From the NCBI RefSeq assembly GCF_018860545.1, contig NZ_JAHKPN010000031.1:62001-126000 (forward strand): 64,000 nucleotides of DNA. The letters run 5' to 3'. Of the stretch, positions 36,488 through 45,800 are shown one piece after another. Under the pieces are notes generated by a model. The model had not been told where the DNA came from, did not search any database, and saw only the letters and a list, made by a program, of their open reading frames with translations. Numbering within the stretch: the first letter of the stretch is position 1; each line of letters starts with the position of its first letter. The stretch comes from Winogradskyella psychrotolerans. Lineage in GTDB: Bacteria; Bacteroidota; Bacteroidia; Flavobacteriales; Flavobacteriaceae. The translations under genes were made by a program, and so were the position numbers.

Positions 36488-37255
36488 ATGATAGAAGTTA
36501 AAGACTTAAAAAAATCGTTCGGCGATACCCAAATTTTAAAAGGTATAACAACGTCTTTTGAAAAAGGAAAGACCAATTTGGTTATTGGTCAGAGTGGCTC
36601 TGGTAAAACCGTATTCTTAAAATGTTTATTAGGCTTGTTTGAATATGAAAGTGGTTCTATTTCTTACGAAGGAAAAAATTTCAGCAAATTATCGCGAAAT
36701 GAAAAAACCAATTTACGTTCAGAAATGGGAATGGTTTTTCAAGGAAGTGCCTTGTTTGACTCTATGACTATTGCCGAAAATGTGATGTTTCCATTACGTA
36801 TGTTTACAAAACAAAGTAAAAGTGAAATGGAAGATCGTGTTGATGAGGTTTTAAAACGGGTTAACTTGGATGATGCACACAAAAAAATGCCGAGTGAAGC
36901 TTCAGGGGGAATGCAGAAACGAGTTGCTATTGCTAGAGCTATAGTTAACAGACCAAAATACCTATTTTGTGACGAACCCAACTCTGGATTAGATCCTAAG
37001 ACAGCCATTGTCATTGATAACTTAATTCAAGAAATTACTGATGAATTCAATATCACCACAGTTGTTAATACACATGATATGAACTCTGTTATGGAAATCG
37101 GTGAAAAAATTGTTTTTCTAAAAAATGGCCTATTAGAGTGGGAAGGCTCTAGTGAAACTATTTTTAGAACGGACAATGAAGCCGTTACTAACTTCGTTTA
37201 TTCTTCTGAATTATTTAGAAAAGTCCGTAAAATGTACCTTGAAGAAAGCGAGTAA
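36488..37255 (+). CDS. MlaF-type ABC transporter ATP-binding protein
   Basis: A 255-residue ATPase with Walker A GQSGSGKT, signature ASGGMQKRVAIARAI (GGMQ form, typical of MlaF) and Walker B YLFCDEPNSGLDP. It energises the permease encoded 2 bp upstream; together they form the inner-membrane part of a phospholipid transporter that maintains outer-membrane asymmetry. The stop is 3 bp from the convergent DUF389 gene. Confidence 0.94.
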   Translation: MIEVKDLKKSFGDTQILKGITTSFEKGKTNLVIGQSGSGKTVFLKCLLGLFEYESGSISYEGKNFSKLSRNEKTNLRSEMGMVFQGSALFDSMTIAENVMFPLRMFTKQSKSEMEDRVDEVLKRVNLDDAHKKMPSEASGGMQKRVAIARAIVNRPKYLFCDEPNSGLDPKTAIVIDNLIQEITDEFNITTVVNTHDMNSVMEIGEKIVFLKNGLLEWEGSSETIFRTDNEAVTNFVYSSELFRKVRKMYLEESE

Positions 37256-37258
37256 TCG

Positions 37259-38758
37259 TTAGTTTCGTTTTATATACACCGTATCAACTTTTAATTCATT
37301 CTTAAGCCATTTTTGTAAGTTGCGTTCCTTAATAGAAACGACACTATCCGTAAGTTTAACTTGCCATCTTACATTAGCAACTGTTACGGTATCTATATTA
37401 ATAAAATCTTTTGACTCTAGCATTTTAGCGTAACCAAAATACTCTAAATCACTAAATTTAATTTTAGCATCACGAGACAGGGCACTAAATGACACCGCGT
37501 TCTTATTGGTATCTTTGGATTCTATAACTTTATTCAAATTAGAGATATTAGCTTGTAGCTCCTCTATTTGTTTTTGAAGCCCATCAATCACATTATCTTT
37601 TCTATCTAAATCTGCATAAGCACGATCTAATGATTCCATTAAGCGGTCTGCGCTTCTTGTTTTATTAGCATTTATAATTAATTCAAAATCCTTAATACTC
37701 TCATAACTTTTCTTGCTAATTTGTAAAGCTGAAACCATCTCCTCACTAACATCTCCGTTAAAATGTAGACTAATTATTTTAGTATCTGGATCTAAATCCT
37801 TTTCTCTTTTTTGATACCAAAGGTTAGGATTACTTTCTATATCATTTTTAACAAAACTATCAAAATCTCTTGTATATTTACTCTCTTGTAGCACCGTTAA
37901 AAATGTCCAAATTGCAGGAATCATTACTACAATAGCTATGAGCATAGCAATCCTAGATGTACGTTTACGCCTTGCTGAATTCGCATATTTTAACATTGGA
38001 AAACGCAAGAGTTTTAACACTAAGAATGTTGCTAATGCTATAAATATTGTATTAATAGTAAACAAATACATCGCGCCTCCAAAATAAGACCAATTACCCT
38101 CAGCTAAGCCATATCCTGCGGTACACAAAGGTGGCATTAAAGCCGTTGCAATGGCAACACCAAATATTACTGAAGCTATTGTACCTTTTTTTGTTCTCGC
38201 AATAATTAAGGCTAAACCACCAAAAAACGCAATTAAAACATCGCGAATATCTGGTCTTGTTCTTCCTAAAAGTTCTGAAGTTTCGGCACTTAATGGAAAC
38301 AGGTAAAAGAATAAAAATGCCGTTAATAAACTCAGAACAATCATTGTGGCTAAGTTTATTAGTGATTTCCTTAAGGTGTCAATATCGTTAATGGCAATTG
38401 ACATTCCGATTCCTAAAATCGGCCCCATTAATGGAGAAATTAACATGGCACCAATCACAACAGCTGTAGAGTTGGCATTTAAACCAATAGATGCCACAAA
38501 AATTGAGCAGACCAAAATCCAAGCCGTTGCTCCTTTAAATGGAATATCTACTTTTATCGCTGTAATGGTCGCATCTCTATCCGTATCATCTCTAAAATCG
38601 AGCAGTTCGCTTAAAAATGTTTTTACACTTGCAAATAAACCTTGAGCATCTTTTTTTACTGCTGCTTTCTTTTCTTCAACTGCAGCTTCCTTATTCATCT
38701 CGTTGGTAATTTGCTGCTGCTCTTCTTCAGAAAAGTTAAATTTATTCTCGTCACTCAT
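37259..38758 (-). CDS. DUF389 family membrane protein
   Basis: A 499-residue protein. A charged N-terminal stretch (about 1-65) is followed by about six transmembrane helices between 75 and 290, with the family signatures ILVCSIFVASIGLNANSTAV and IGAMLISPLMGPILGIGMSI. A large soluble part ends in a coiled coil (about 375-405). DUF389 function is unknown. It lies 3 bp downstream of the mannose-1-phosphate guanylyltransferase gene on the same strand. Confidence 0.88.
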   Translation of the reverse strand: MSDENKFNFSEEEQQQITNEMNKEAAVEEKKAAVKKDAQGLFASVKTFLSELLDFRDDTDRDATITAIKVDIPFKGATAWILVCSIFVASIGLNANSTAVVIGAMLISPLMGPILGIGMSIAINDIDTLRKSLINLATMIVLSLLTAFLFFYLFPLSAETSELLGRTRPDIRDVLIAFFGGLALIIARTKKGTIASVIFGVAIATALMPPLCTAGYGLAEGNWSYFGGAMYLFTINTIFIALATFLVLKLLRFPMLKYANSARRKRTSRIAMLIAIVVMIPAIWTFLTVLQESKYTRDFDSFVKNDIESNPNLWYQKREKDLDPDTKIISLHFNGDVSEEMVSALQISKKSYESIKDFELIINANKTRSADRLMESLDRAYADLDRKDNVIDGLQKQIEELQANISNLNKVIESKDTNKNAVSFSALSRDAKIKFSDLEYFGYAKMLESKDFINIDTVTVANVRWQVKLTDSVVSIKERNLQKWLKNELKVDTVYIKRN

Positions 38759-38761
38759 ATT

Positions 38762-39853
38762 TTACCCGTATTCTTCTCCAAAATTGGCTTTTACGTTTTG
38801 AAGTACTTTTTTAATATCCTGTTCTTTTGCTTTAGGAAAGATAAGTAAAACTTCGTCTTTATCAACAATTATATAATCTTTTAGTCCGTCTATAACCACA
38901 AGTTTATCTTGTTTAGAGCGAATCATATTGCCGTTAGCATCTTCTAACAATGTTTTCGCATTCACTACAGCATTATTGTCGTCGTCCTTATCTAATTTAT
39001 CATAAAGACTTCCCCATGTTCCCAGGTCATTCCAATCAAAAGTGGCAGGTATAACGAATACATTATCACTCTTTTCCATCAATGCGTAATCAACAGAGAT
39101 ATTTTCAGCTTTTTGATAATTCTCCTTTATAAATTCATCTTCAAGTTCTGTATTATAGACAGCGTAACCGCTTTCGAACAATTCAAATAATTTTAGTTGA
39201 TTGCGCTTAAAGGCGGAAATAACTGTTTTAGCACTCCACATAAAGATCCCAGCATTCCATAAAAAATTACCTTGACTTATAAAGGATTTTGCCGTTTCGT
39301 AATCTGGTTTTTCTCTAAATTGGCTGACTTGCTTTATTTCTGTTGTTGCCGTTTTATCGTATTCAACATAACCATAACCTGTATTAGGAAATGTTGGAGT
39401 AATACCCAAAGTCATTAAGGCATCATTAGATTCGCAAAAGTCAAACGCTGTTTTCACGTTATTAGAAAAGGCTTGCTCATCTTCAATCCAGTGGTCACTT
39501 GGTGCCACAATCATTACAGCATCTTCGTTTTCTTTCTGAATCTTTAAAGCGGCATAAAGTATACAAGGTGCCGTATTTCGCATGGCAGGTTCTAAAACCA
39601 CTTGTCGTTTTGTAACGTTTGGTAATTGTTCAAAAACTAAATCATTATAGCGCTCGTTAGTTAATATGAATATATTCTCTTCAGGGATTAATTGTGCTAA
39701 CCTGCTAAATGTTTTTTGTATCAAGGTATCACCAGTTCCAAGCATATCATGAAACTGTTTTGGAAAATCTTGTGTACTTACTGGCCAAAATCTTGAACCT
39801 ACTCCTCCTGCCATTAATATGGCGTAATAATTTTTATTTTTGCTATCCATCAT
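38762..39853 (-). CDS. Mannose-1-phosphate guanylyltransferase
   Basis: A 363-residue nucleotidyltransferase that makes GDP-mannose from mannose-1-phosphate and GTP, supplying glycans. The signature MAGGVGSRFWPVSTQDFPKQ is diagnostic. Further motifs include VMIVAPSDHWI and FREKPDYETA. It lacks the phosphomannose isomerase domain of long ManC proteins. Two Met codons are available (39853 and 39850). The SprT gene stops exactly one base upstream, so the genes are tightly linked, with DUF389 3 bp downstream. Confidence 0.93.
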   Translation of the reverse strand: MMDSKNKNYYAILMAGGVGSRFWPVSTQDFPKQFHDMLGTGDTLIQKTFSRLAQLIPEENIFILTNERYNDLVFEQLPNVTKRQVVLEPAMRNTAPCILYAALKIQKENEDAVMIVAPSDHWIEDEQAFSNNVKTAFDFCESNDALMTLGITPTFPNTGYGYVEYDKTATTEIKQVSQFREKPDYETAKSFISQGNFLWNAGIFMWSAKTVISAFKRNQLKLFELFESGYAVYNTELEDEFIKENYQKAENISVDYALMEKSDNVFVIPATFDWNDLGTWGSLYDKLDKDDDNNAVVNAKTLLEDANGNMIRSKQDKLVVIDGLKDYIIVDKDEVLLIFPKAKEQDIKKVLQNVKANFGEEYG

Positions 39854-40462
39854 TCAACTTATGTTTTTATCTAAAACCTCTACTTCTGCATTTGGGTTAA
39901 ACAAATATAATTTACCCGAGTTAATTTCTAAACATTCGTAGCGTTTTCTTCTTTTATTTCCTTTTTTAAAGACTCTACCATTGTAAAGTTTAAAGGTTGT
40001 ATTCAAAGGTACTTCAAATACGTACGTTTTATCGTTACTTTCGTCAAATTGCTTTAAGGCAAAGGCGAGCTGCGTGTCTGTATCGCTAGATGCCTTTGGA
40101 TTTTTAAAATGTTTCGCTAATAAAGGTAGTAATTCTGAAGGAAAAATTTCTGGATGCAAAAATGGTAGCATTAAATGCTGAAAGGTTTGCTTCCACTCTC
40201 TTCCATGTGGCTTTATAAAACGTCCATAAGTTTGATAAGCCTCATAATGTGCAATTTCGTGAAGTAATGTGATTAAAAATCGATACGAATTGAGGTTAGC
40301 GTTTACCGTAATCTGGTGTTGACCATTTGGTAACTCCCTATAATCACCATGACGTGTTTTGCGCTCATTCTTAACTTTTACTATTAAATTATCAATAGCC
40401 AAAAGTTTAGCAATCATTGGTTGTGCCGCAGTAGGAACAAAATTTAAAGGCTGTGTTTGCAT
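39854..40462 (-). CDS. SprT-like zinc metalloprotease domain protein
   Basis: A 202-residue protein with the SprT signature LLHEIAHYEAYQTYGRFIKPHGREW. H68, E69 and H72 form HExxH, and H86 is the probable third ligand. Eukaryotic Spartan relatives cut DNA-protein crosslinks; bacterial SprT is poorly characterised. The C-terminal zinc-ribbon-like region (KGNKRRKRYECLEINSGKLY) lacks most metal cysteines. It heads the run SprT-ManC-DUF389 on the minus strand, with zero spacing to the guanylyltransferase gene. Confidence 0.87.
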   Translation of the reverse strand: MQTQPLNFVPTAAQPMIAKLLAIDNLIVKVKNERKTRHGDYRELPNGQHQITVNANLNSYRFLITLLHEIAHYEAYQTYGRFIKPHGREWKQTFQHLMLPFLHPEIFPSELLPLLAKHFKNPKASSDTDTQLAFALKQFDESNDKTYVFEVPLNTTFKLYNGRVFKKGNKRRKRYECLEINSGKLYLFNPNAEVEVLDKNIS

Positions 40463-40487
40463 TGATGTAAAAATAAGGGTTAAATTA

Positions 40488-41327
40488 TTATTTTTTCACT
40501 CTTTTTCTAATCAAAATAAAAGCTACCATTCCGATAACAATAAAAGGCCAAATATAGACTAATCCAATAAAAACTAATTTTAAGACATCCCAACCAGAAG
40601 TAAAACCTTCTTTTATTTCAGCTATAAACGTTTTCTTGTAGTGCTCTGGTTCCTCTTTGTATTCTACGGTTTCATACAAATCGATTTGAATGGTGCTAAA
40701 CGCCACCTTATTTGTTAAGTATTTAATTTGACCTTGACTTGATTCAATTTCTTCTTGAATACGTTGTAGTTTTTCTTCAACATCTAATAAATCTTCCACA
40801 CTATTGGCTTTAGATCTAAGAATGTTTTCGTAGCGTTCCTTAACTTCTAGTTTAGTTTTCAAACGCGCTGTAACATCTATAAATTCTGAAGTAACGTCTT
40901 TGGTCGTTATATTTTCATACGCTATAAATTCAGCAACACTACTTATGGAGTCCATGATAATATCAAAATCCTTGGAAGGCACTTTTAATGTGAATCGATT
41001 CTCTTTTTTATATAGATTATTTTCAAATCGTAAATCTGAAATATAGGAATTATAAGCCTGAGAAATACGTTTTACCCGTTCCGTAGCAATTTTTACATTT
41101 TTTACTTTGTATCTTACATTAGCTGATTTTATAATTTTTAAATTTTTCAATTGTGGTTTAGATTTGCTCTCAAATTCGACGTCATCAGTTTTAATCGCTT
41201 CAAAATCCGTTTCAACATCTACACTTTTTAAAGCAAAGTTTTCGGATGATTCGGATTGCTGGCATGCAACTAAAAGTATCGCTATAGCACATAAGATTAA
41301 TGTTGTTTTTAATGATTTACGTTTCAT
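40488..41327 (-). CDS. DUF4349 lipoprotein with C-terminal membrane helix
   Basis: A 279-residue protein. The signal MKRKSLKTTLILCAIAILLV ends in the lipobox VAC with Cys22. The mature part is DUF4349: RVKRISQAYNSYISDLRF, then TLKVPSKDFDIIMDSIS and a long coiled coil at about 155-200. A transmembrane helix at about 253-273 ends in a basic tail. The family function is unknown; an envelope-stress or spacing role has been suggested only by architecture. A TAGATTTG box on the minus strand (41353-41360) could be its -7 element, with three 11-bp-phased repeats just upstream. Confidence 0.87.
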   Translation of the reverse strand: MKRKSLKTTLILCAIAILLVACQQSESSENFALKSVDVETDFEAIKTDDVEFESKSKPQLKNLKIIKSANVRYKVKNVKIATERVKRISQAYNSYISDLRFENNLYKKENRFTLKVPSKDFDIIMDSISSVAEFIAYENITTKDVTSEFIDVTARLKTKLEVKERYENILRSKANSVEDLLDVEEKLQRIQEEIESSQGQIKYLTNKVAFSTIQIDLYETVEYKEEPEHYKKTFIAEIKEGFTSGWDVLKLVFIGLVYIWPFIVIGMVAFILIRKRVKK

Positions 41328-41352
41328 AATGTTTTATTTTTAAGATTTCAAT

Positions 41353-41360
41353 CAAATCTA
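41353..41360 (-). promoter_or_regulatory. Putative -7 box of the DUF4349 gene
   Basis: The minus strand reads TAGATTTG, fitting TAnnTTTG, 26 bp before the start codon. There is no TTG at -33; the phased repeats at 41382-41410 lie at the place where an activator would bind. Confidence 0.45.
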
Positions 41361-41381
41361 TATGAAGACACGAATCACTAG

Positions 41382-41410
41382 TTGTAAAGCTGTTGTAAAG
41401 CCATTGTAAA
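41382..41410. repeat. Three 11-bp-phased direct repeats between divergent genes
   Basis: TTGTAAA occurs at 41382-41388, 41393-41399 and 41404-41410, each copy exactly 11 bp after the last, with GTTGTAAAGC shared by the first two. Repeats placed one helical turn apart on the same DNA face are typical of binding arrays for a regulator. They lie 55 bp from the DUF4349 start and 45 bp from the TTG start of the divergent gene. Confidence 0.55.
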
Positions 41411-41454
41411 ACACTTACACTATTAAAAATCAAGTATCTAAAAACAACCACCTA

Positions 41455-42345
41455 TTGATATCTAAGGACTTAAAACTTTTCACTTCTCTTAAAGAATTGG
41501 TTATAAAAACATTTCTTAAGTCTCATAATGCGCCTAAATCGGTTAAAGATTGGAGTGGAAATGAAATTGTATTGTTTCAAGAAGATTTATTAGATAGTGT
41601 AAAAGCAAGAGTCAGTGAAAAATGGTTTTACACCTATTTTAAGAATGATGCTGATAAGTTACCGAGAATAGACATGCTTAATTTACTAAGTACTTATGTT
41701 GGTTTTAAAAGTTGGTCAGATTTTAAAATCAAGAATAGTAAATCCGCTAATCATAAAACGAAAACATTAAAATTCTTTGTATTCCCCATACTGCTATGTA
41801 TAATATTAGGTGGTGTTTGGATCATGAACAGAAGTCACACCTATACAATTTGCTTTATTGACGATATTAAAGGACAACCTATTAATACTATAGGTTTAGA
41901 CATAAAAATATTGAACACCAATGACACTCCAACATATATAAAATCTGATACTAGCGGCTGTTTCAATTATACAACCAAAGCAGATTATATAAAATTTGTA
42001 GTACAATCTCCTTATCATAAAACAGACACCATTGTAAAATCTATTAACAACATTAACAATGGTAACATAAAATTAAATACAGATGATTATGCCTTGATGC
42101 TCAATTATTATTCTAGTAAAAATATCATAGATTGGAAAGCACACAGAGCGAATCTTGACACTATTTTTTCTAAAGATGCATTGATTTATCAAATCTTTCC
42201 CAATAATGTAGGTATAGAATTATATACCAAAAATGAATTTATTAATAAACTCACAACTCCTACTAAAAGTTTAAAACACATGAAAATTTTAAGCAAAACT
42301 TATAGTAATGGTAAAATTGTGAAACTTAAATTTATTGTAGAATGA
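41455..42345 (+). CDS. Membrane protein of unknown function, TTG start
   Basis: A 296-residue protein. The N-terminal part (about 1-95) is helical and cytoplasmic, with LFQEDLLDSVKARVSEKWFY and LPRIDMLNLLSTYVGFKSW, a pattern I recall from several flavobacterial membrane proteins of unknown role. A single membrane helix lies at about 106-123. The outside part begins with a carboxypeptidase-regulatory-like beta segment (QPINTIGLDIKILNTNDTPT, then SDTSGCFNY). The start is TTG at 41455; no in-frame ATG or GTG was found directly upstream. The stop overlaps the next lipoprotein gene by 4 bp (ATGA), so the two are translationally coupled. Confidence 0.75.
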   Translation: MISKDLKLFTSLKELVIKTFLKSHNAPKSVKDWSGNEIVLFQEDLLDSVKARVSEKWFYTYFKNDADKLPRIDMLNLLSTYVGFKSWSDFKIKNSKSANHKTKTLKFFVFPILLCIILGGVWIMNRSHTYTICFIDDIKGQPINTIGLDIKILNTNDTPTYIKSDTSGCFNYTTKADYIKFVVQSPYHKTDTIVKSINNINNGNIKLNTDDYALMLNYYSSKNIIDWKAHRANLDTIFSKDALIYQIFPNNVGIELYTKNEFINKLTTPTKSLKHMKILSKTYSNGKIVKLKFIVE

Positions 42346-42836
42346 AACGCTATTTAACTCTTTTAATTCTCGTATTATTTAGCTGTAATACTGCTACTAA
42401 TGAGAAATCTATGGAACACTCAGAAATGGATGATTCAGAAATAAACGCCATAAGTGCTTTGGATATTGAAAAATCAAATTTCAATGAATTGAATCTAATT
42501 GAAGAAAAACTACAAGACAGTTATGATTTGGTTTACTTAACTGAAAAGAATTCAGATTTTGAGACGACTAAACTATCTAGTTCAGTAATTATTAAGAATT
42601 TAATTTTAGACAACTTAGACAACCATAATTTTCCCACAATTACTGACATACAACAAATAGGAAACCTAGAATCCTTAAATGATTCTATTACTCATATTAA
42701 TTTCAGATATATTTTAAAACAGGGTAATTCCGAAATAAAAGACACACTAAAAGCTATCATGCATAAGCAAAACGTAACTATTGAAGGGCAAACTAAAACT
42801 TCAATTAAAATTGATTTTACGAGCTATAAGGATTAA
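42342..42836 (+). CDS. Lipoprotein of unknown function
   Basis: A 164-residue lipoprotein with signal MKRYLTLLILVLFSC and Cys15. The mature protein is acidic at first (EHSEMDDSEINAIS), then has alternating helix and strand segments; I do not recognise a family. Its start overlaps the preceding gene by 4 bp, so it is probably made together with that membrane protein and may act with it at the envelope. Its stop overlaps the convergent haloperoxidase-fusion stop by 4 bp. Confidence 0.72.
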   Translation: MKRYLTLLILVLFSCNTATNEKSMEHSEMDDSEINAISALDIEKSNFNELNLIEEKLQDSYDLVYLTEKNSDFETTKLSSSVIIKNLILDNLDNHNFPTITDIQQIGNLESLNDSITHINFRYILKQGNSEIKDTLKAIMHKQNVTIEGQTKTSIKIDFTSYKD

Positions 42837-45800
42837 TTATTCACCACAATCATTTTAGAATACGCATTCACTTTCAACAAATATAAACCTGTTTCTGCAG
42901 CCGTTAACTTTATAGTCGTTGTGTTTGTTAGTGCATCATAACGTCTACTTTGTAGTTCTAATTTTCGTCCTCCCATATCAAATACCTGAATAACATCATT
43001 TGAATTTGTACTCGAAATATTTAGTTCTCTATTCGTGGTTGGGTTTGGGTACACTCCAATTTCTGAAGTTACTTCATTAATATGTAAAACCTCTCCTTCA
43101 AAATAAGGAATCGCAAAACTAAAGGTCGCTTCAGCTACAGCTTGACCAATAAATCGTCCAGGAATATCATCTGCAGGCGGGTGTATTCCTCCCCAAATTC
43201 GACTTAAACTTGTTTGATTGGATGCATCTCTATATGTTGCCCATTGCAAAACAACATCTTGTGATGGTCCTTCTTCAAACACCAAAAACTCATTCTTTTT
43301 TGCTACAAATTCTGCTATACCTCCTGGGAAGAATTCATCTCCCGTCATAAAGGTCATTAATTCAGAAGCTGTTCTAGAATATGTAGAATGCCCTGATACA
43401 AAGCCCGCAAAAGGAGGCGTTACAAATGTTGGTCTTTGGTAGGGATACCAATTTTCAGCTAAAATCCATCCGACTCCAGCTTGGTCTGTTTCTGTATTAC
43501 TTATATAATCGTGACCTTTCCAAGTGTATAATTTTATTTTTCCAACGTTTATGTCTAAAACTCCAGCTAACGGATCACCTTCTTCAACCACTTCAATATA
43601 GCCATCAACTAATTCTATTCCAGAAACACTATAATTGTCTAGTGATGGATCGGTACTCTGACCTTGTGTTGCCATATACCGAAGTGCAGATATAGGTCTA
43701 ATATAATCGTACCATCCTTTTATACTCCATGCTGAAATTGCTGCATCATGCATACCTCCTCCTAAAATAAAATAAGATTTTACATCCCATTCTAGCGGAT
43801 CTAAAATATCACCTTCGCCTTTAAAACGCTTTTCAAATTGTGGATGATCGCTCACATAATTCAACAAGGTAAACCAATGACCTGGTGGAGTTTCAGAGTC
43901 TGGACCATCTGCCCAAAATTCAGCTAACACTCTGGTATAATCACCACGAGGCACCATATTAGACGCGTATGGACTTCCTGTAACCGGATTGATGGCATGG
44001 CCTTGACTATTTGCACCACCTTCAATAAAATCATAATAATCTGGATAATCATTAAAGCTCATAGGAAATGAACTTATATCCACATTCCCGATAGACTTAG
44101 GTGATATGTCCCACATGACATTATCAGTGGGGTCTAAATGCGATTGCCATATTGACACCATAGAGAATCCCCATTTATAAGCTTCACTTTCTGAAGTATT
44201 TTCTGTCGTGCTTATATATGGTGGATCTGAAGGGTCATGATACACATTATATATGTCTCCATCTCTATCATATGCAATTTTATCTTCATCGGTTAAAGCA
44301 AAAGAAGATACATTACCCCATTCTGGACTTAAAAACGGAGGCACACTACCATCTATAATATTCCCGCTTTGGTCAATATAAGTCTCTAAGCTTAATGGCT
44401 CCCATCTATTTGGATCGTTAATTGGAGGGTGAGTCAGCAAATCTAAAGCATAAGGTGCATTTACAGGTTCATAATAAGCATTATTATACCCTGAAGCCTC
44501 TCTTGACCCATCTTGCAAACCATAATCTATTAACGTTTGCGCAACATAATTACCTAAAGCTGCTGCTCTCCCATTTTCATAAAGCAAGGATGAATATGTC
44601 ATATTATAGCCCAATTTATCCATTAACAAATCGAATCTCGCTTGAGTAACTTCAACATTTGGAGAATTTTGAAAACGATGAGATAACAGACGGTACATCG
44701 CAAAACTTATAGCAATTTTTTGAGATTCTTCTTTACTTTCTGCTGGAATAAAATCGTCTAAAGTACTGCTAAATCCATGTACAGTATTTCCTATTAAATA
44801 AGGAGCAGCAACGTCATCATAAATGGCCCAAATATCATACATGGCAACGCTTGTATGAAATAAGTTTCTAGCATGAATAGTTGGTCTTGCATAGTCCTTT
44901 CTAATTGCTTCGAGCAGCGCCTCATTCCATAAACGCGCTATAGATATATCTTCAGGAAGATTATCAACTCCTAAACTTACTTGAATTGAGGTTTGCAAAC
45001 TGCTACATTGTTCGCTAACTTCTTCAACTGACACTGTACCTGATTCTTCTAAATGCCATTTTACCGTTACAGTATCTGTTCCTTGACCACTCATTATCTC
45101 ACCGCCTGAAACGACCCAATTTGCTGTAGATTCACTCCCTAGGCTATAATTATAAGTTTCAGTAGCTAAAAAGGAAGAAGCTAAACTTCCTGTTATTTCA
45201 TTTGATTCTAGATATGTGCAAGTGTCATCTGACAAGGTTGCCTCTGGATTATAATTACAGGACAACGGGTCTGTACATCCATAAATCTTTTGACTGGGAA
45301 TGATATTTAATTCTTGATAACCTTCACCCTCCGTCGCTTTTATAGTAGAATCAACGTTTAAATCAAGGTAGGTTTCAACTATACCAGAAGGCCATTTTAT
45401 TTCCAATGAGAGTACATTATCTGCATCTCCCAAACCAAAATGAACAGCCTGTAAACTTTGTCCTAATACACCAACACCAGAATAATATCGTTTTAAAGCC
45501 CCATCTGCAGTTGTTAAGGTAACGATTGTACCTATCGCATCTCTATTAGAGATTGTGCCTTCTAATTGTAATTTAAAAAAGTGTGCCTCTGGAATTGTAG
45601 TGTCGAAATTTAAAGTTTTGTTTTCATATAAAAAAGAGGGCCCATTACTGTTGGTTAAAAATAAATCAACGTCACCATCATTGTCATAATCCCAATCAAG
45701 AGCTTCTACACTAATCGTAACTTCGTTTAAATGTAACTCAGAAGATACATCTTCAAAATTGTTTCCTCCATTGGCAAAACTACTTTTAAAATAAAAGTTG

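Noticed and set aside
41382..41410. The TTGTAAA repeats as the start of a CRISPR or satellite array
   Set aside because: There are only three units of 11 bp with no spacers; a regulator-binding array fits better.
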